Assembly: GCF_009727055.1 (NCBI RefSeq)
Contig: NC_052354.1
Span: forward strand, 3,983,303 to 4,047,302
DNA: 64,000 nucleotides
Source of the DNA: Benincasa hispida
Taxonomy: Eukaryota; Streptophyta; Magnoliopsida; Cucurbitales; Cucurbitaceae
Reading direction: 5' to 3'
Below the pieces are notes generated by a model that saw only the letters and a program-made list of their open reading frames with translations, was not told where the DNA came from and made no database searches. Position 1 is the first letter of the stretch. Every line of letters starts with the position of its first letter. Position numbers and translations under genes: made by a program. Shown here piece by piece: positions 21,631 through 33,109 of this stretch.

Positions 21631-24600
21631 ATGAGTTTTGATATTTTCATAAGTTTTAGAGGCAAAGATACTCGTAACACGTTCACGGGGCATTTGTACA
21701 AGGAGTTGGTTGAATTAGGAATATCCACTTTTATGGATGATAAGAAACTCTTGATTGGAGACAGTCTTAGTGAAAAACTTATTAGAGCAATTGAAAAATC
21801 ATGGTCTTTCATCGTTGTTTTATCAGAAAACTATGCTTCTTCAAAGTGGTGCTTGAGAGAATTGGTGAAGATAATCGATTGTATGGCTGTACAGAAGCAT
21901 CGAGTCATTCCCGTATTTTACCACGTTAATCCTCGTGACGTTCGACATCAATTAGGATGCTTCAAAAAAAGCTTCCGCAAACACGAAGAAATTCTTCAAG
22001 AACTCAACAATATGGAAAGAGATAAATACATGAAGGAGGTTCAACAATGGCGGAGAGCTTTGACAAAAGTCGGTGATCTCTCTGGAGTAGTTGTAACGAA
22101 AGATAGGTGATGTAATTTCAACGTATCATCTTCTGTTTAGGATCTGTTTGGATCGATTAATTTTTTTTTTAAGAAAATCATTTGCGGATTTTCGAAAATA
22201 GAAAAATAAGGACAACTATGCATACAAGATGGCAAAACTTAATCTTCTTTTATTATTGAAGTCTATAATTGTCTACTAGTGATAGAAATTGATAGAAGTC
22301 TATTATTGATATCATATGATAGATGTTGATAGAAGTCAATGAGTGTCTATCCGTGTTTTTTTTTTTTTTTTGTTATTTTTGTAAATAATTTGACATTTTT
22401 TCTATCTGTGAAAATTTTTCAAAATCATTTTTATTTGAACTTTTTCAATAAAAAAAGTTTAAAATACACTTTGAAAAGGTTTCAAGAACTCTATTTTGAT
22501 TGGTTACCAAATATTTCAATTTTTTTTTTTCTAAAATTACTTATGTTCAAAATTAAACATTTATAAAGTTAAACCAAATATACCCTTAGTTCATCTTATA
22601 TAAATAGCTCCAGATCCACATTTAAAAGGCGATTTTGAAATTTAATCGAGTGATAGAGTGAGACGTATCTTTGTAATTTAGCCTTTGAACATGCTGAATA
22701 AAGAATTTGAGCTACTCGTTTGCACAGTGGATGTAGACTCTTTTCAAATCATTGGTGTCAATCTTCTTTCTGGAACATTTCTTCTGTATTTCTTTTGTTT
22801 GTTTGATAATTTTTCATCACACAAAATAGTAAAGTTTAGTTGAGACTCGTGGCATTGTAAGCTGGTAACAAGTGTATGCATGTGTTACGTGCATTTTTAA
22901 CATGAACTTTAAAATTTGTGTCTAATAAGTTACTTAACCAATTTGAAAATGTTAATAAACTCCTAAAATATAAATTTTAATTGACAATATTACCCTTTGA
23001 TGTTATATGATTGAATATGCAGCGTTGAAGTGGCTAGCATTGGCAAAATCACAAAGCAATTGCTTGATATTTTGAATCATCAAATGTTAGTAGCTTCAGA
23101 CAAGGTGGATAGGTTAGTTGATATGGAACGTCGGTTATCCAAGATGGATGAGCTAATTGATTTGGAATCGAATGATGTACGTTTTGTAGGGATAACAGGG
23201 ATGGGTGGAATTGGTAAAACAACCATCGCTGAAGTTTTTTACGATAAAGTTGCAAATAAGTTTGGAAAAAATCATTGTTTTCTTCGCATTTATGAACGCA
23301 CTTTAGTCTCACTTCAACAGCAACTTCTTTCCCAACTTCTTCGAACAAAGGACATTGTGATAAACAATGAGAATGAAGGAGCAAGAATGATTGAAAGTTA
23401 TTTGAAAGGTAAAAAGGTTTTTATTGCTCTTGATGGGGTGAAAGAAATAAGTCAACTAGAAATGTTAGTTGGAAGTCCCATTTGGTTTGGTCAAGGGTCC
23501 AAAATCATCATTACAACTAGAAACAGAGATGTTCTTCGTCAACCTAATTACAGAGATATAATGGTAGAATACAATGTGGAGTTTCTTGATTATGAAAGTG
23601 CCATGTCACTCTTTTGCAAACATGCCTTTGGATCTGAGTTTCCCAATAGGAATTTTGAGGATTTGTCTAAGGAGATTGTAGAAAGGGTTAAAGGACATCC
23701 ACAAGCTTTGATACAAATTGGATTGTCTTTGTATGATAAAGGTATAGATATATGGAAGGAAGAATTGAAGAGTCTTGAGAAAGATTACATGAATAAACAT
23801 CTATTCAAGACATTAAAGATAAGTTTTGATGATCTAGGAAAGACAAGCCAAGAAGTTTTTCTTGATTTGGCATGTTTCTTCAATGGGAAGAAGAAAGAGA
23901 AAGTGATTGAAATACTTAAGAGTTTTGATTATAGACCTCATAGCGAATTAAAATTATTGGAAGATAGATGTCTTATTGAAGTTAGACGTGACAACACAAT
24001 ATTTATGCCTAATTGCATTCAAGCTATGGGTCAAGAAATTGAACGTGGAGCTGATAAACGAAGTAGGATTTGGCTTCCAAAAGACGCCATTGATGCATTT
24101 GATCAACGACATGTAAGACTAAAATATGTATATTGATTTTCTTTTTTTAAAAAGATATATAAGTTAATTTCTTTCCCTTTTTTTGTTTTGAATAATATTT
24201 TTTTATTTCCAGAGAGTAAGGGACATTAAAGGCATAGTGTTGGAAATGGAAGAGAAGCAAGATGAAGTAGAGTTGGAGGGTAAGGTTTTTGAAGATATGA
24301 CATGTTTAAAAATATTGCAAATTAGCAATGTGAAGGTGATTGGAGACTTCACACATCTCTCAAAACAACTGCGATTGCTCAATTGGCATAGTTATCCCTC
24401 AGAATGTTTGCCATTACGTTTTGACTCGAGATATTTATTTCAACTTCTCTTGCCTCTTAGTCAAACTAGGCAACTTTGGAATGGACAAAAGGTTAGTACA
24501 TCCAAAAATTACTGAAAAAAACCATTTCTTAAATGTTCACGATCAAATACTACTTTGGTCTATATACTTTTGACTTAGTTCATTTAGGTTATTATACTTT

Positions 24601-26014
24601 TTCTTAAAACAAGTTACTAGAAGAGAAAGGGTCAAGACGTGCACTGGGACAGTAAAAATTGTCATTTGGGAATTTATACTTTGAAAATATTCATTTTTTT
24701 ATCCTTAATCTATTAAAAAGTAACCGTTTCTGTATTTTTATTTTTTTCAACAATCAAAATTGTCATTTTCAAGGTCCAAATGAATCAAAGTCGGAAGTAT
24801 CAAGACCAAAATGAACGCAAAAATACAAAGACCAAAGTAGTACTCAAATCTAATGTAATTGTATTGTTAAGAAGTAGTAATATCTCAAAAGATGCACCTG
24901 AGCTATGTTTTGGTGACAGGGATTTGAGAAATTGAAGCTTATCAATGTTAGTGATTCAAAGAATTTGCGAGAGACTCCTAATTTTACAAAGGTTCCAAAT
25001 CTTGAAAGTTTGGTTCTAAGTAATTGTACAAGATTGTGGAAGATTGATTCTTCTATTAGTCGTCTCAATCGTTTGACATTGTTGGATCTAACATGTTGTA
25101 TTAATCTCAAAAGCCTTCCATCAATTCAAAGCTGCAAGAGCCTCACAACATTAAATTTGGCTGGCTCAGGTCTTGAGTGTCTCGATCAAAAAGGTATTTA
25201 CTAATTTTTACTAATTTTACATTGTGGTAAATTGAATTATTCCTTTTATCCAACATCTAGGTTTAAATTTTTGGTAAATTACACTTTTAATCTTTGAAGT
25301 TGAGTTGAGTCCTTAAATTTTAAAATTGCACAAAAAAATCGTCAACATATCTCAAGAAAAAATGTTGGACGATTTTGGTCCCTCAATCAATATTTCGGTT
25401 AACAACTATCAAGATTAGGCTAAGGTGGAATCGTGTTAAACTATAATAATAATAATAATTTGAAAAATCTCAAAAGAAAGGATTTTGAAGTGCGTAAATT
25501 ATGAATAAGTATTTCAAAAGAAATGATTTAGAAAGTTCTAATCCGTTCTTTAGGCTCTAATGAATTTGAGAATTCCTTTATATATGGATGTACTCAGAGA
25601 AATATATGCCTTAAGATATTATAGATCCAAAAAGAACCTAAACTAATCCATTTTCTTCATGGATCCCAGTTATATAAATATGAGGAATATTCTCACATGG
25701 TAAGCTATGAAAGAAACATGTTTAGAAAGTTATGAAACTTTTGAGAAATTTAGAATGATTGAAGAAAAATCAGTTTGTGAGTATTGAGAGAGTGAAAAAG
25801 TTCTCTACCAAAAGTGTCCATATGTATACTTAACAATACTTTCTTTCTTTCAATAATTGTCTCTATTCTTTTTGTATCAATTTCTTCGACAATATATAAC
25901 ATCTATTATGATAATTTCCTACGATTATTCCTTTTCTTTCTAATATTATCAACTTCATTTTATAATATGTTTTGGTAACCAGGTTTGGAGCACTTTCAAA
26001 ACGTCTTCCAACTT
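21631..26014 (+). CDS. NLR-B: TIR-NB-LRR receptor, LRR cut short (partial gene)
   Basis: TIR-type NLR, head-to-head with NLR-A. Exons: 21631-22106 TIR; 23023-24112 NB-ARC; 24213-24491 linker; 24920-25193 LRR; 25983-26014 a 32-nt exon. All join in phase, giving 717 codons with no stop. ATG 21631 (MSFDIFISF) is the first methionine before the TIR. The TIR is canonical: SFRGKDTRNTF, MDDKKLLIGDSLSE, ENYASSKWCLREL with the catalytic-type Glu, and FYHVNPRDVR. The NB-ARC has GMGGIGKTT, kinase-2 FIALDGV, SKIIITTRN, and FLDLACFF; MHD reads MPN, and the GLPL motif is weak (KGHPQALIQI). Only about 90 residues of LRR follow. After the fifth exon there is 347 bp, then a chromovirus LTR, and no further LRR exon was found. 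The gene is therefore probably truncated, or its 3' part was displaced. Intron phases after TIR, NB-ARC and linker match NLR-A. Confidence 0.8.
24548..24842. mobile_element. MITE-like element in intron 3 of NLR-B
   Basis: A 295-bp AT-rich segment bounded by exact 13-bp terminal inverted repeats, TACTACTTTGGTC and GACCAAAGTAGTA. There is no coding sequence. It lies wholly within the 428-bp intron between the linker and LRR exons. A possible TCAAA flank duplication is offset by one or two bases, so the superfamily is not assigned. Confidence 0.65.
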
Positions 26015-26361
26015 GTAAGCACCTATTTACTCTTATCCGCTATTTATTGTTTAAAATTAATTTGATAATTAAAACGTAATTATTGTGGTAGTAGAAAGAA
26101 AGATGATAGTAGTTGATTTAGTAGATGTAGTTCCATCGTTCAAGATATTACTAATCTTCTTTATAAGTTGTAGATTCAAATAATCTCCAATTTCTTATTT
26201 TAGTAGTAATCTAAAGAACGAATGATAGTTTTCTTCTTTTTCTCAAAATAGGTTCTAACATTAAGGTAGAGGGAATTATGATATATGCATAAAAGGAATA
26301 TCTTGTAGAGGTTGTGTTGTTAAACAATAAGTTCAGATGAGTTTAGGTTGAGGCGGGAGTT
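26015..26361. other. Intron-like remainder of NLR-B before the LTR insertion
   Basis: AT-rich non-coding DNA starting with the donor GTAAGC after exon 5. No LRR-like frame is visible. It runs to the chromovirus LTR at 26362. Confidence 0.5.
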
Positions 26362-26917
26362 TGATAGGAAATTGATCTTTTAAAATGTATTTATTGATAA
26401 AGTGTGATAACACGATTGAACAACATAACAGCTAAACGATGAACATGTACTTTACTAGACGATGAATGTCAATCAACAACTACACGTGTAAGTGATCGCT
26501 TACAAACACTAAACGATCGTTTACATTCACTACACAATCGCTTACAATCTCTACACGATCGCTTACTATCACTACACGATCGCTTACTATCACTATGTGA
26601 TCGCTTACAAACACTACGCAGTAGCTTACCACAACTACACGATTGCTGAGACTCTTCTACACGATCGCTTAGTAGATGAAGTAGGCGATGAATGGTACTC
26701 CTCCGTTGTTTCTACACGGACAGACTAACCCGAACCCCACCCTCGAGAGCTCACTTCCCTCACTCAAGATATTCATTTCTTCAATACCTTATCTTTCTGT
26801 TTCTTTCTTCTTTTAAATCAGAACTTCTCCAACAGAATTGAAAGTCGTTTAACTGTGGTCCCCAACCTCCTTAACCGACGCAATTGTCAATTTTCTCATA
26901 TTACCCCTATTCTCCCT
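26362..26917 (-). mobile_element. Chromovirus LTR, copy 1 (3' LTR)
   Basis: Starts TGATAGGAAATTG and matches copies at 35,002 and 41,554. It contains a degenerate array of about nine ~22-bp units around 'ctacacgatcgcttac' (26,470-26,690). The end of the pol frame (stop at 26,849) overlaps its right edge. The right boundary is approximate, set where copies 1 and 2 diverge. Confidence 0.75.
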
Positions 26918-27574
26918 TCTTTGATATTGCAGTACAATTGGAGGCCTATCATTATCTCGCTCATCCACCTTTACCTTGTCCTCAAGGTAAAATTCTGGGA
27001 ACTAATTCTGAAAATCATCCAACACCTCCCAAATCACCTCATGCTTTGGCAGCCCTTTCCATTTCATCAAAACCTCACGCCCCCGATGCGACAACCAAGG
27101 TCGAGAGCCCAATACAGCCTCTGGTTCAAGTAACCAGGAATGATTTTCATTGACTAAAGGATCTACAGATGACTTCCTTTCTGGCTGTCCAATCAACTTG
27201 TTGAGTTGCGAAACATGAAAAACTGGATGGATTGACACTGTTGATGGAAGCTCTAATTTGTAAGCTACCAATCCCACCCTGTCAATAACTTAATATGGGC
27301 CATAATACTTGGGAGACAATTTGACATATCGCTTTTGTTGAACCGAGATCCGGCGATAGGGACGTAACTTCAGCCATACCCACTCTCCGACTTGAAATTC
27401 TATATCCTTTCGCTTCCTATCCACAAATTTCTTCATTTTCTCTTGAGCCACCCTTAAATGCTCCTTAAGTACACATAGTGCAGCATCCTTGTCTCGTATT
27501 TGTTGGTCCAATTTGCATTCATAGTGCAATGATGACCGAAAATTAAATCGCTTTGTCATATTGTCGTCATACAA
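26849..27574 (-). pseudogene. Chromovirus integrase C-terminus with chromodomain
   Basis: Minus-strand tail of a Ty3/gypsy polyprotein. After [20 protein letters not shown] and [20 protein letters not shown] (the GPY/F-type region) comes PVFHVSQLNKLIG. A chromodomain follows (REVLMKWKGLPKHEVIWEVL), the module that steers integration to particular chromatin. One stop separates the GPY part from the chromodomain part (near 27,290). The rest of pol (protease, RT, RNase H, integrase core) is absent: the sequence switches at about 27,575 to an unrelated repeat. Confidence 0.85.
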
Positions 27575-27579
27575 CTAGT

Positions 27580-29930
27580 CAGGTTACTGACGACGTACGT
27601 CTATGTATGTTTATGTATGCGCTTTGCGACAATAATATTATGTGATACTACGTTCTAAATGATGTATGTGGTGATGCTTAAATATTTTTATAGTATGTGT
27701 TCGTATAATGTGTGTCACAAGTTTTCTTACGCTGTAAACAAGTATAATTCCAACGCAAGTTTCTCAAAGTGCTCTGAGGTCGAACACGAGGATTGTTGTG
27801 ATTAATGCGATACTAATGTGGTATATGTGACCAGTTAAACATAAAGATTAATGAATTGGGTTTGCAAAAATGTAAAATGCAGTAAAGAGTAAATTGCAGT
27901 AAATAGTAAAATTCGATGGTAGATAAAATGCGGTGATAAGTAAATTGCGGTGATAAAATAAATGAATAAACAATTAAATATATAGGGTGAGGACTGCTGT
28001 GAAGATGTGCAAAAATATCTGATGAATGTGGTGGCAAGTCTTGTGAAATATGTCAGAAAGAGAATGGGTTGAGGGAAAGGACATCGTAAATTCGTCAATC
28101 TTGTTGAGGACGCAACTAAGGTTCCGCTTTCCCTTGGCTTATACCTTTCAGTGATCAGCCACGTTCCCATATGTCTATGGTGAAACAGGGATGAACGTGA
28201 TAAACGCAAGGTTGTTTCAATCTCTGGAAATACTTCTCACTTTAGTTATCGCATTCTTCCCCTTAGGATTAGTTACACATGATGAATGTATGGAAACGAA
28301 CAGAGAGATGATGATAAATCTGATAATGATATTAAAATCTAGAGATCAACGTTTGTTACAGATAGTGAATGAAAGATTAGAGATGAACACAGTAGATGAA
28401 TAGAAAATAAGAACAAATATGGAAAGAGTGTCATTATCTTGAAACGGATCCCAATTGGAGACGATTAGCTTGCCGATGTGTGGTAGAAATGGAGTGGGAT
28501 GCTTCCCTCTCAGGCTTGCATTCCAGGTAGAAGTGACCTTTGGCATAGAGCTTCTTCTTCGGGAATAGAAATAGTTTCTTGCTCCAAAGACTTACCTCTC
28601 AGTCTTGTCTCATCTTTCTCCCAGATTTTCTCTAAATTGTCTCTTCAGACCAGCCTTCTTTCTTCAAATTTGATGAATCTATTTATAGACCTTGGCTTCT
28701 TCTGCATTAGTGGTCCCGCTCTAAAAAACTGATAATTCCTGCCATGGCATAGTGGAAACGTCCGCTCTGCTCTACATTCAATTTGTCAGAATCGTACAAC
28801 AGAAATGCTATACAATGTTAGAAGTCCTTGCGAATTCGTTGCTCTTTACATCTTCGATCGATCGCCGCATGCAGTGTAATTGTTTTGATCTTTTATTGAT
28901 CACTGCATGCGGTGGAAATGCGTTGATCGTTTGAGTCCATGATCGATCGTCGCATGCGTTGCAATTGCGTTGTTCTTTTTCGTTCTTGATCGATTGTCGC
29001 CTGCAATATGGATGCATTGTTCATTTTTGTCCTCGAGTGATTATCGCATGCGGTGACTTGTTTTCTACAAAAGAAAGACTTGGACATTCCATTTTGCCAT
29101 CACAATGGGGTTAGCGGGTGTGATTACGACACTTTACAATTTTCGCGTTTCTAAGCCAATTTCTATACGGTCGACGCAACTTTTCCTTCTTTTTACTGCA
29201 TAATCTAAATAAAACAGTATAAATAACTTGTATTTCTACAAGTTATCATACTCCTAAATTTAGATATATGCTTGTCTTCAAGCATGTCCTCGACTAAGGC
29301 AATTCAACTCATTTTCTATCCTAACTTTGCGTTGATCGGCTACTCCGGATGCTCACCTCTACATAATTTCTCAAACCTACAAGTTCCTTCTGTCCTTTGA
29401 CATTTCTTCAACATGCTCTACTCTATTCTTGTCTAAGACAAACCTCTGCCCAAAGTTCTCTTCTTGTTTTGAAAAGAATGTTTTACCTCTTATTGTGGAA
29501 ACAACGAAGTGCGTCTTTTATACGGTGGCTTGGTTTACGTCATTCTATAGAGAACGTTGATCATGGTTACACCCTTCCTTTTGGCTTGCTCCCACGGGTG
29601 TCATGCAAGCATCCAACTTCGGTTGTGTACCAAGCTCAACTTCAACTCTTGATCCTCATCCAAGTTTTACTTTTGCTTGTCAGTGGAGTTGTCTTTCTTA
29701 TTCTTATTTTCTCTCTGTTTCTTCTTCTTTTTTTTTTTTTTTTTGTTTATGTACGCATTTGCCTGATATGACCGCATCGTCTCAGACCTTCCCCACCCCC
29801 AAATTTGAAGATGCGCAAGGTCCTCATTGCGTTGTTTTGGATAGAAAAGACAAAACACTTAGTAAACATTTTGAAAAGAATGTTTGAGCAGAATCTTGTA
29901 ATAGAGAAGGTAAAGTAGAGCTATTGCGAT
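27580..29930. mobile_element. Tat-like LTR-retrotransposon fragment, copy A
   Basis: Non-coding. Colinear with 38,390-40,900. Shared markers are 'cacaag(t)tt..cttacg', 'gtataattcca', 'cgcaagtttctca', a 'ggtcgaacac' block near 27,778, and 'cctaaatttagatatat' near 29,250. Repeated GCATGCGG-type phrases with GATCGATC lie at 28,850-29,060. A poly-T run sits at about 29,728-29,745. I take it as LTR plus leader of a non-autonomous gypsy-type element nested in the chromovirus. Confidence 0.55.
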
Positions 29931-30800
29931 GAATTGTCTAAGTGTTAGGCAGAAAATGCACTGTATAAAGAAATTTTGCTAAGGGTATGTATACTACTCA
30001 TCATGGCAGTACAAATAAACAACGCAAAAGAAAAGAAAAGAATTACCGCAATAAATTGACAAAGGATGATAAAAGTAAAGAGGCCAACGTATAAGGAAAG
30101 AATGATTACTTAGTTGTATAAAATTTGTCTAAGTACACAAAGAATTATAATTATCGTAACACAAAATTGTTAGTATGTACAAAAGAATACAAGGTATAGC
30201 TATCTATAACAAATGAATGGCCGCAAAAAAATGCAAAATTGTGGAGAAGGTGGTACACCCCTAAATTTAGAGTTGCAGTGGGGGCTCTCGGTGAGGAGGA
30301 TGTTACAAAGGAGCTCTTTATGGCGGTTCATGAAATTGCAGAGGTTGCTGTAGAAGTGGAGGCACCATGGGACCATGTAGATATGCAGTTAAGAAATTGA
30401 AGTACTCATGGTTGTGCTCGGCCATCTGTCGTAGATTTAGGCGAATGGTAAAAATGTTGCGTTGAATATTGATCATCGCCTGTTGCAACATTGTGTTGCT
30501 CTCTCACAACTTCGTTAATGAATGGCAGAAGAAGGTGAGCTCTTGAGATAAGAAGACCCGCATATCTTCTAAGGTAGCAGCAAGGGATGAGGTGGTAGGT
30601 TGCGCCATCGATGTTTCACCAGCATCGGTTTGAGATTGAGTGGAAGGGCCTGCTCCTAAACCGTGTGGGTCATCAACATGTGGCGATGGGGGTGAAAAGT
30701 GAGGTGGAGATGGATGGCGGGGGGACGCTACTAGGGATTGGAGTCGGGGGTAAGGAGGAGGTTTGTGAATTTTTCGAGAAGAGGAGAAAGGGGCTCATTT
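29931..30800. other. Internal region of the nested element, no gene recognised
   Basis: Purine-rich, A-rich sequence to about 30,240, then GC-richer DNA. Open frames on both strands are short and show no recognisable domain. Confidence 0.4.
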
Positions 30801-31099
30801 TGCGGGCTTGGTGGGCGAATGATTAAAGAAAAAAGGGTCCAAGGGTAAATTAGTTTGCTTCTGCGACAAACTGCCTTGGACGATTTCCTTTCTTTTATCA
30901 TTGTGGCGCTACTTCTTTGGTCCTTGTGGTTGTAGTGCATTTAAATCAATGAGGGGCCTTTTTCTTGGAAGCTAGGGGCAATGCGGTGAATCCTTGAGAA
31001 GCATTCTCGAGATCTTCGTGTGCTTCAGGCATGGGCTCTTCGTCATGAACTTCAGGCATGGGCTTTTCGTCAATGCCCTCGCCTACAGATAAGCGTAGG

Positions 31100-32711
31100 C
31101 TTGAAATTGTCCATGGGAAGAAGTATTGACCTCTTACACGGCCAACAAAACCGAATCTACTTCGCAATGAGCTGGCCCACATCGATCGGAATGTCGCGCG
31201 CTATGCAGTATGCGGCCATAACTCGATCCCTTGAAATTGTTTTGTCATGTGTTGTTGGGATGAGTCACCTTTTCACCAAATAGACCCAAAGTCGTGCTTC
31301 TGGCAGTAGCCTGTTGGAGGCGAGGGTCCTTATGCCTATTAATGACACCGACCACTTGGTGCCCGATTGCGTTAATACTTTTAGCGCATCCTCCATATGC
31401 TCTTCTTCAGGATCATCAATCAGCTTGTTACCCGGTGCTTCCGGGAAAGTCTTCAACTGACAAAGCTCATTGATGTCCTTTGCACTGAACGACACTACCC
31501 TCCCTTCGATGATCACCGCATCTTCGGTGTCATGGAGCTGGCCATGGTAGAAGGCCTTCACTACCGTAGAATTACGATGGATGGACACTGACAGAAATTT
31601 TCCCACCCATGTTCCACCACAATGCTGGTGATAAGATCTGGTAATGGCATCGACGCAGGAAAGAAGCCCATTTCCATCCACAGATCGTCATTTTCCTTTT
31701 TGGTTGCTAGGTGCCTCCTAGTCGATGCAAGCGCGTTGCTCTCCACTTTCGCTTTGCCCTTTTCTTGAGCAAATGCAAGGCGGGATTTTTGTCTTTGTTT
31801 GTGTTCCCTCGCCTTGCGTTGCTCCTATTTTTTCTTTTCCCATTCTTCCACTTCTTTTCTCTTCCTCTCTATGAAGCGCTAAACATTTGCTTTGTGGCGT
31901 CTCTCCTTTTCCTCCTTCTCCTTCTTTTCCACTTCTTCTTCTTCTCTCATTTCTTTTTCAAATTGCTCTGAGGCAAGCATAATGCGCTGCTCATCCTCGA
32001 TCCTTCTTCTTTCTTCTTCTTCCACCCTTGCATTGTCATGGTGAACCGCCTCATCGTGAAGTTTTCTGGCCAAATCGCCTGATGCGATGATTTGGTTCGC
32101 ACATGACATTTTCTCTATCTTCTCCTCTAATTCTCTTTTGCTATGCGTTGAAAGAATGATGGGTCACTTGTGGACCCTTGTGGCGCATTCTCCTTACGAC
32201 ATCGCATCAGAGAGGTGACGCCAGGGTCTTCTCTATCTTCAGATGTAACTAATTTGGTACGTGGCGATGAAGCTAGTAGTTGCGTCGATGTTCTAGCTTG
32301 CGCTGACATCCCCTCTTCCACCCTTGCAGTGGTTGATTCTCCGTCAAAATCTAAACTTTTCTCCCGTTTTCTCCTTTCTTCCTCTTTCTTAAAGCGCTTC
32401 TCTTCTTGCCTGCATTGTTTTCTTTCACTTCTCTTCTTTTCTTTCTTCTCCTTTTTTAGTCGGGCGACTTCATCGTCTTCCGCCCGTTTTTCTTCACTTT
32501 TTCTCTTCTTCTTCTCATCATCCATCCCCGGTTGCTTCTTCGCCTCTACAACCTCCAAAACAATCCTGATGGGTTCCTCATTGGAGTCTGTTGGGACAGT
32601 CTCCTTAGGATCCGAAACGGCCAGGGCCATTCTCCGCGAAGCCACTGCCAACTCCTCCCCTGACGGTAGGAGCTGGTTCATAACTCCGGCTTCTGGTAAC
32701 CCCCCTCTCAT
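31100..32711 (-). pseudogene. Retroelement ORF: charged coiled coil plus 'putative plant transposon protein' domain
   Basis: Three minus-strand frames appear to be one broken protein. 32,711-32,127 encodes a Lys/Glu/Arg-rich coiled coil (KKKRKSEEKRAEDDEVARLK). 32,109-31,561 encodes another charged helix followed by FPASMPLPDLITSIVVEHGW. 31,681-31,265 continues in another frame with FYHGQLHDTEDAVIIEGRVV, FSAKDINELC and GTKWSVSLIGIRTL. The last blocks resemble the putative plant transposon protein domain common in non-autonomous gypsy-type elements (I recall PF20167); its function is unknown. Frameshifts near 31,590 and 32,120, and a stop after YLVKR (31,265), show decay. Confidence 0.6.
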
Positions 32712-32837
32712 TCTAAATCGCTCAAAATACTCCCAAATACCTCCTTATCGTCTTTCAATTTTAGTTCGTTTTCTGTCGAAGGTACTAGGAGTGCCACCTC
32801 AGGTCTGGTGGTAGGGGAACTCTCCGTGCTCGGCCCC

Positions 32838-33008
32838 TCTCGGTTGTTGATGTTTCTCTACTTGCAATCCCAATCGCTCAATGCTCTTCGCTAACGACAC
32901 CAAATTCTCCTCTATGGTTGGTAATTTCTGCATTTCGACTCTGAGTCCAGATATCTCCTGGCCTAGTAACTCTAGCTTTTCCTCAATTAGTTTATGAGCC
33001 ATGCTTGC
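32838..33008 (-). pseudogene. Chromovirus gag N-terminal fragment
   Basis: The minus strand reads EEKLELLGQEISGLRVEMQK, then LPTIEENLVSLAKSIERLGL, matching the gag start of the chromovirus copy at 41,345-41,525, where it sits just after the PBS. Here it is separated from its own PBS and LTR (34,987 onward) by about 2 kb of other repeat sequence. Confidence 0.7.
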
Positions 33009-33109
33009 TAGTGCGTGGGAAATGGAGTAAATAAATATGCGTTTATCGTTCGTTCTCCATGCGTCGCTGGTCATACGTTGGGCTATGGGATATGCAATAT
33101 GCATCTAAA

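Noticed and set aside
32170..32814. 214-codon plus-strand frame, serine/phenylalanine-rich
   Set aside because: It is the antisense shadow of the lysine/glutamate-rich coiled-coil frame on the minus strand.
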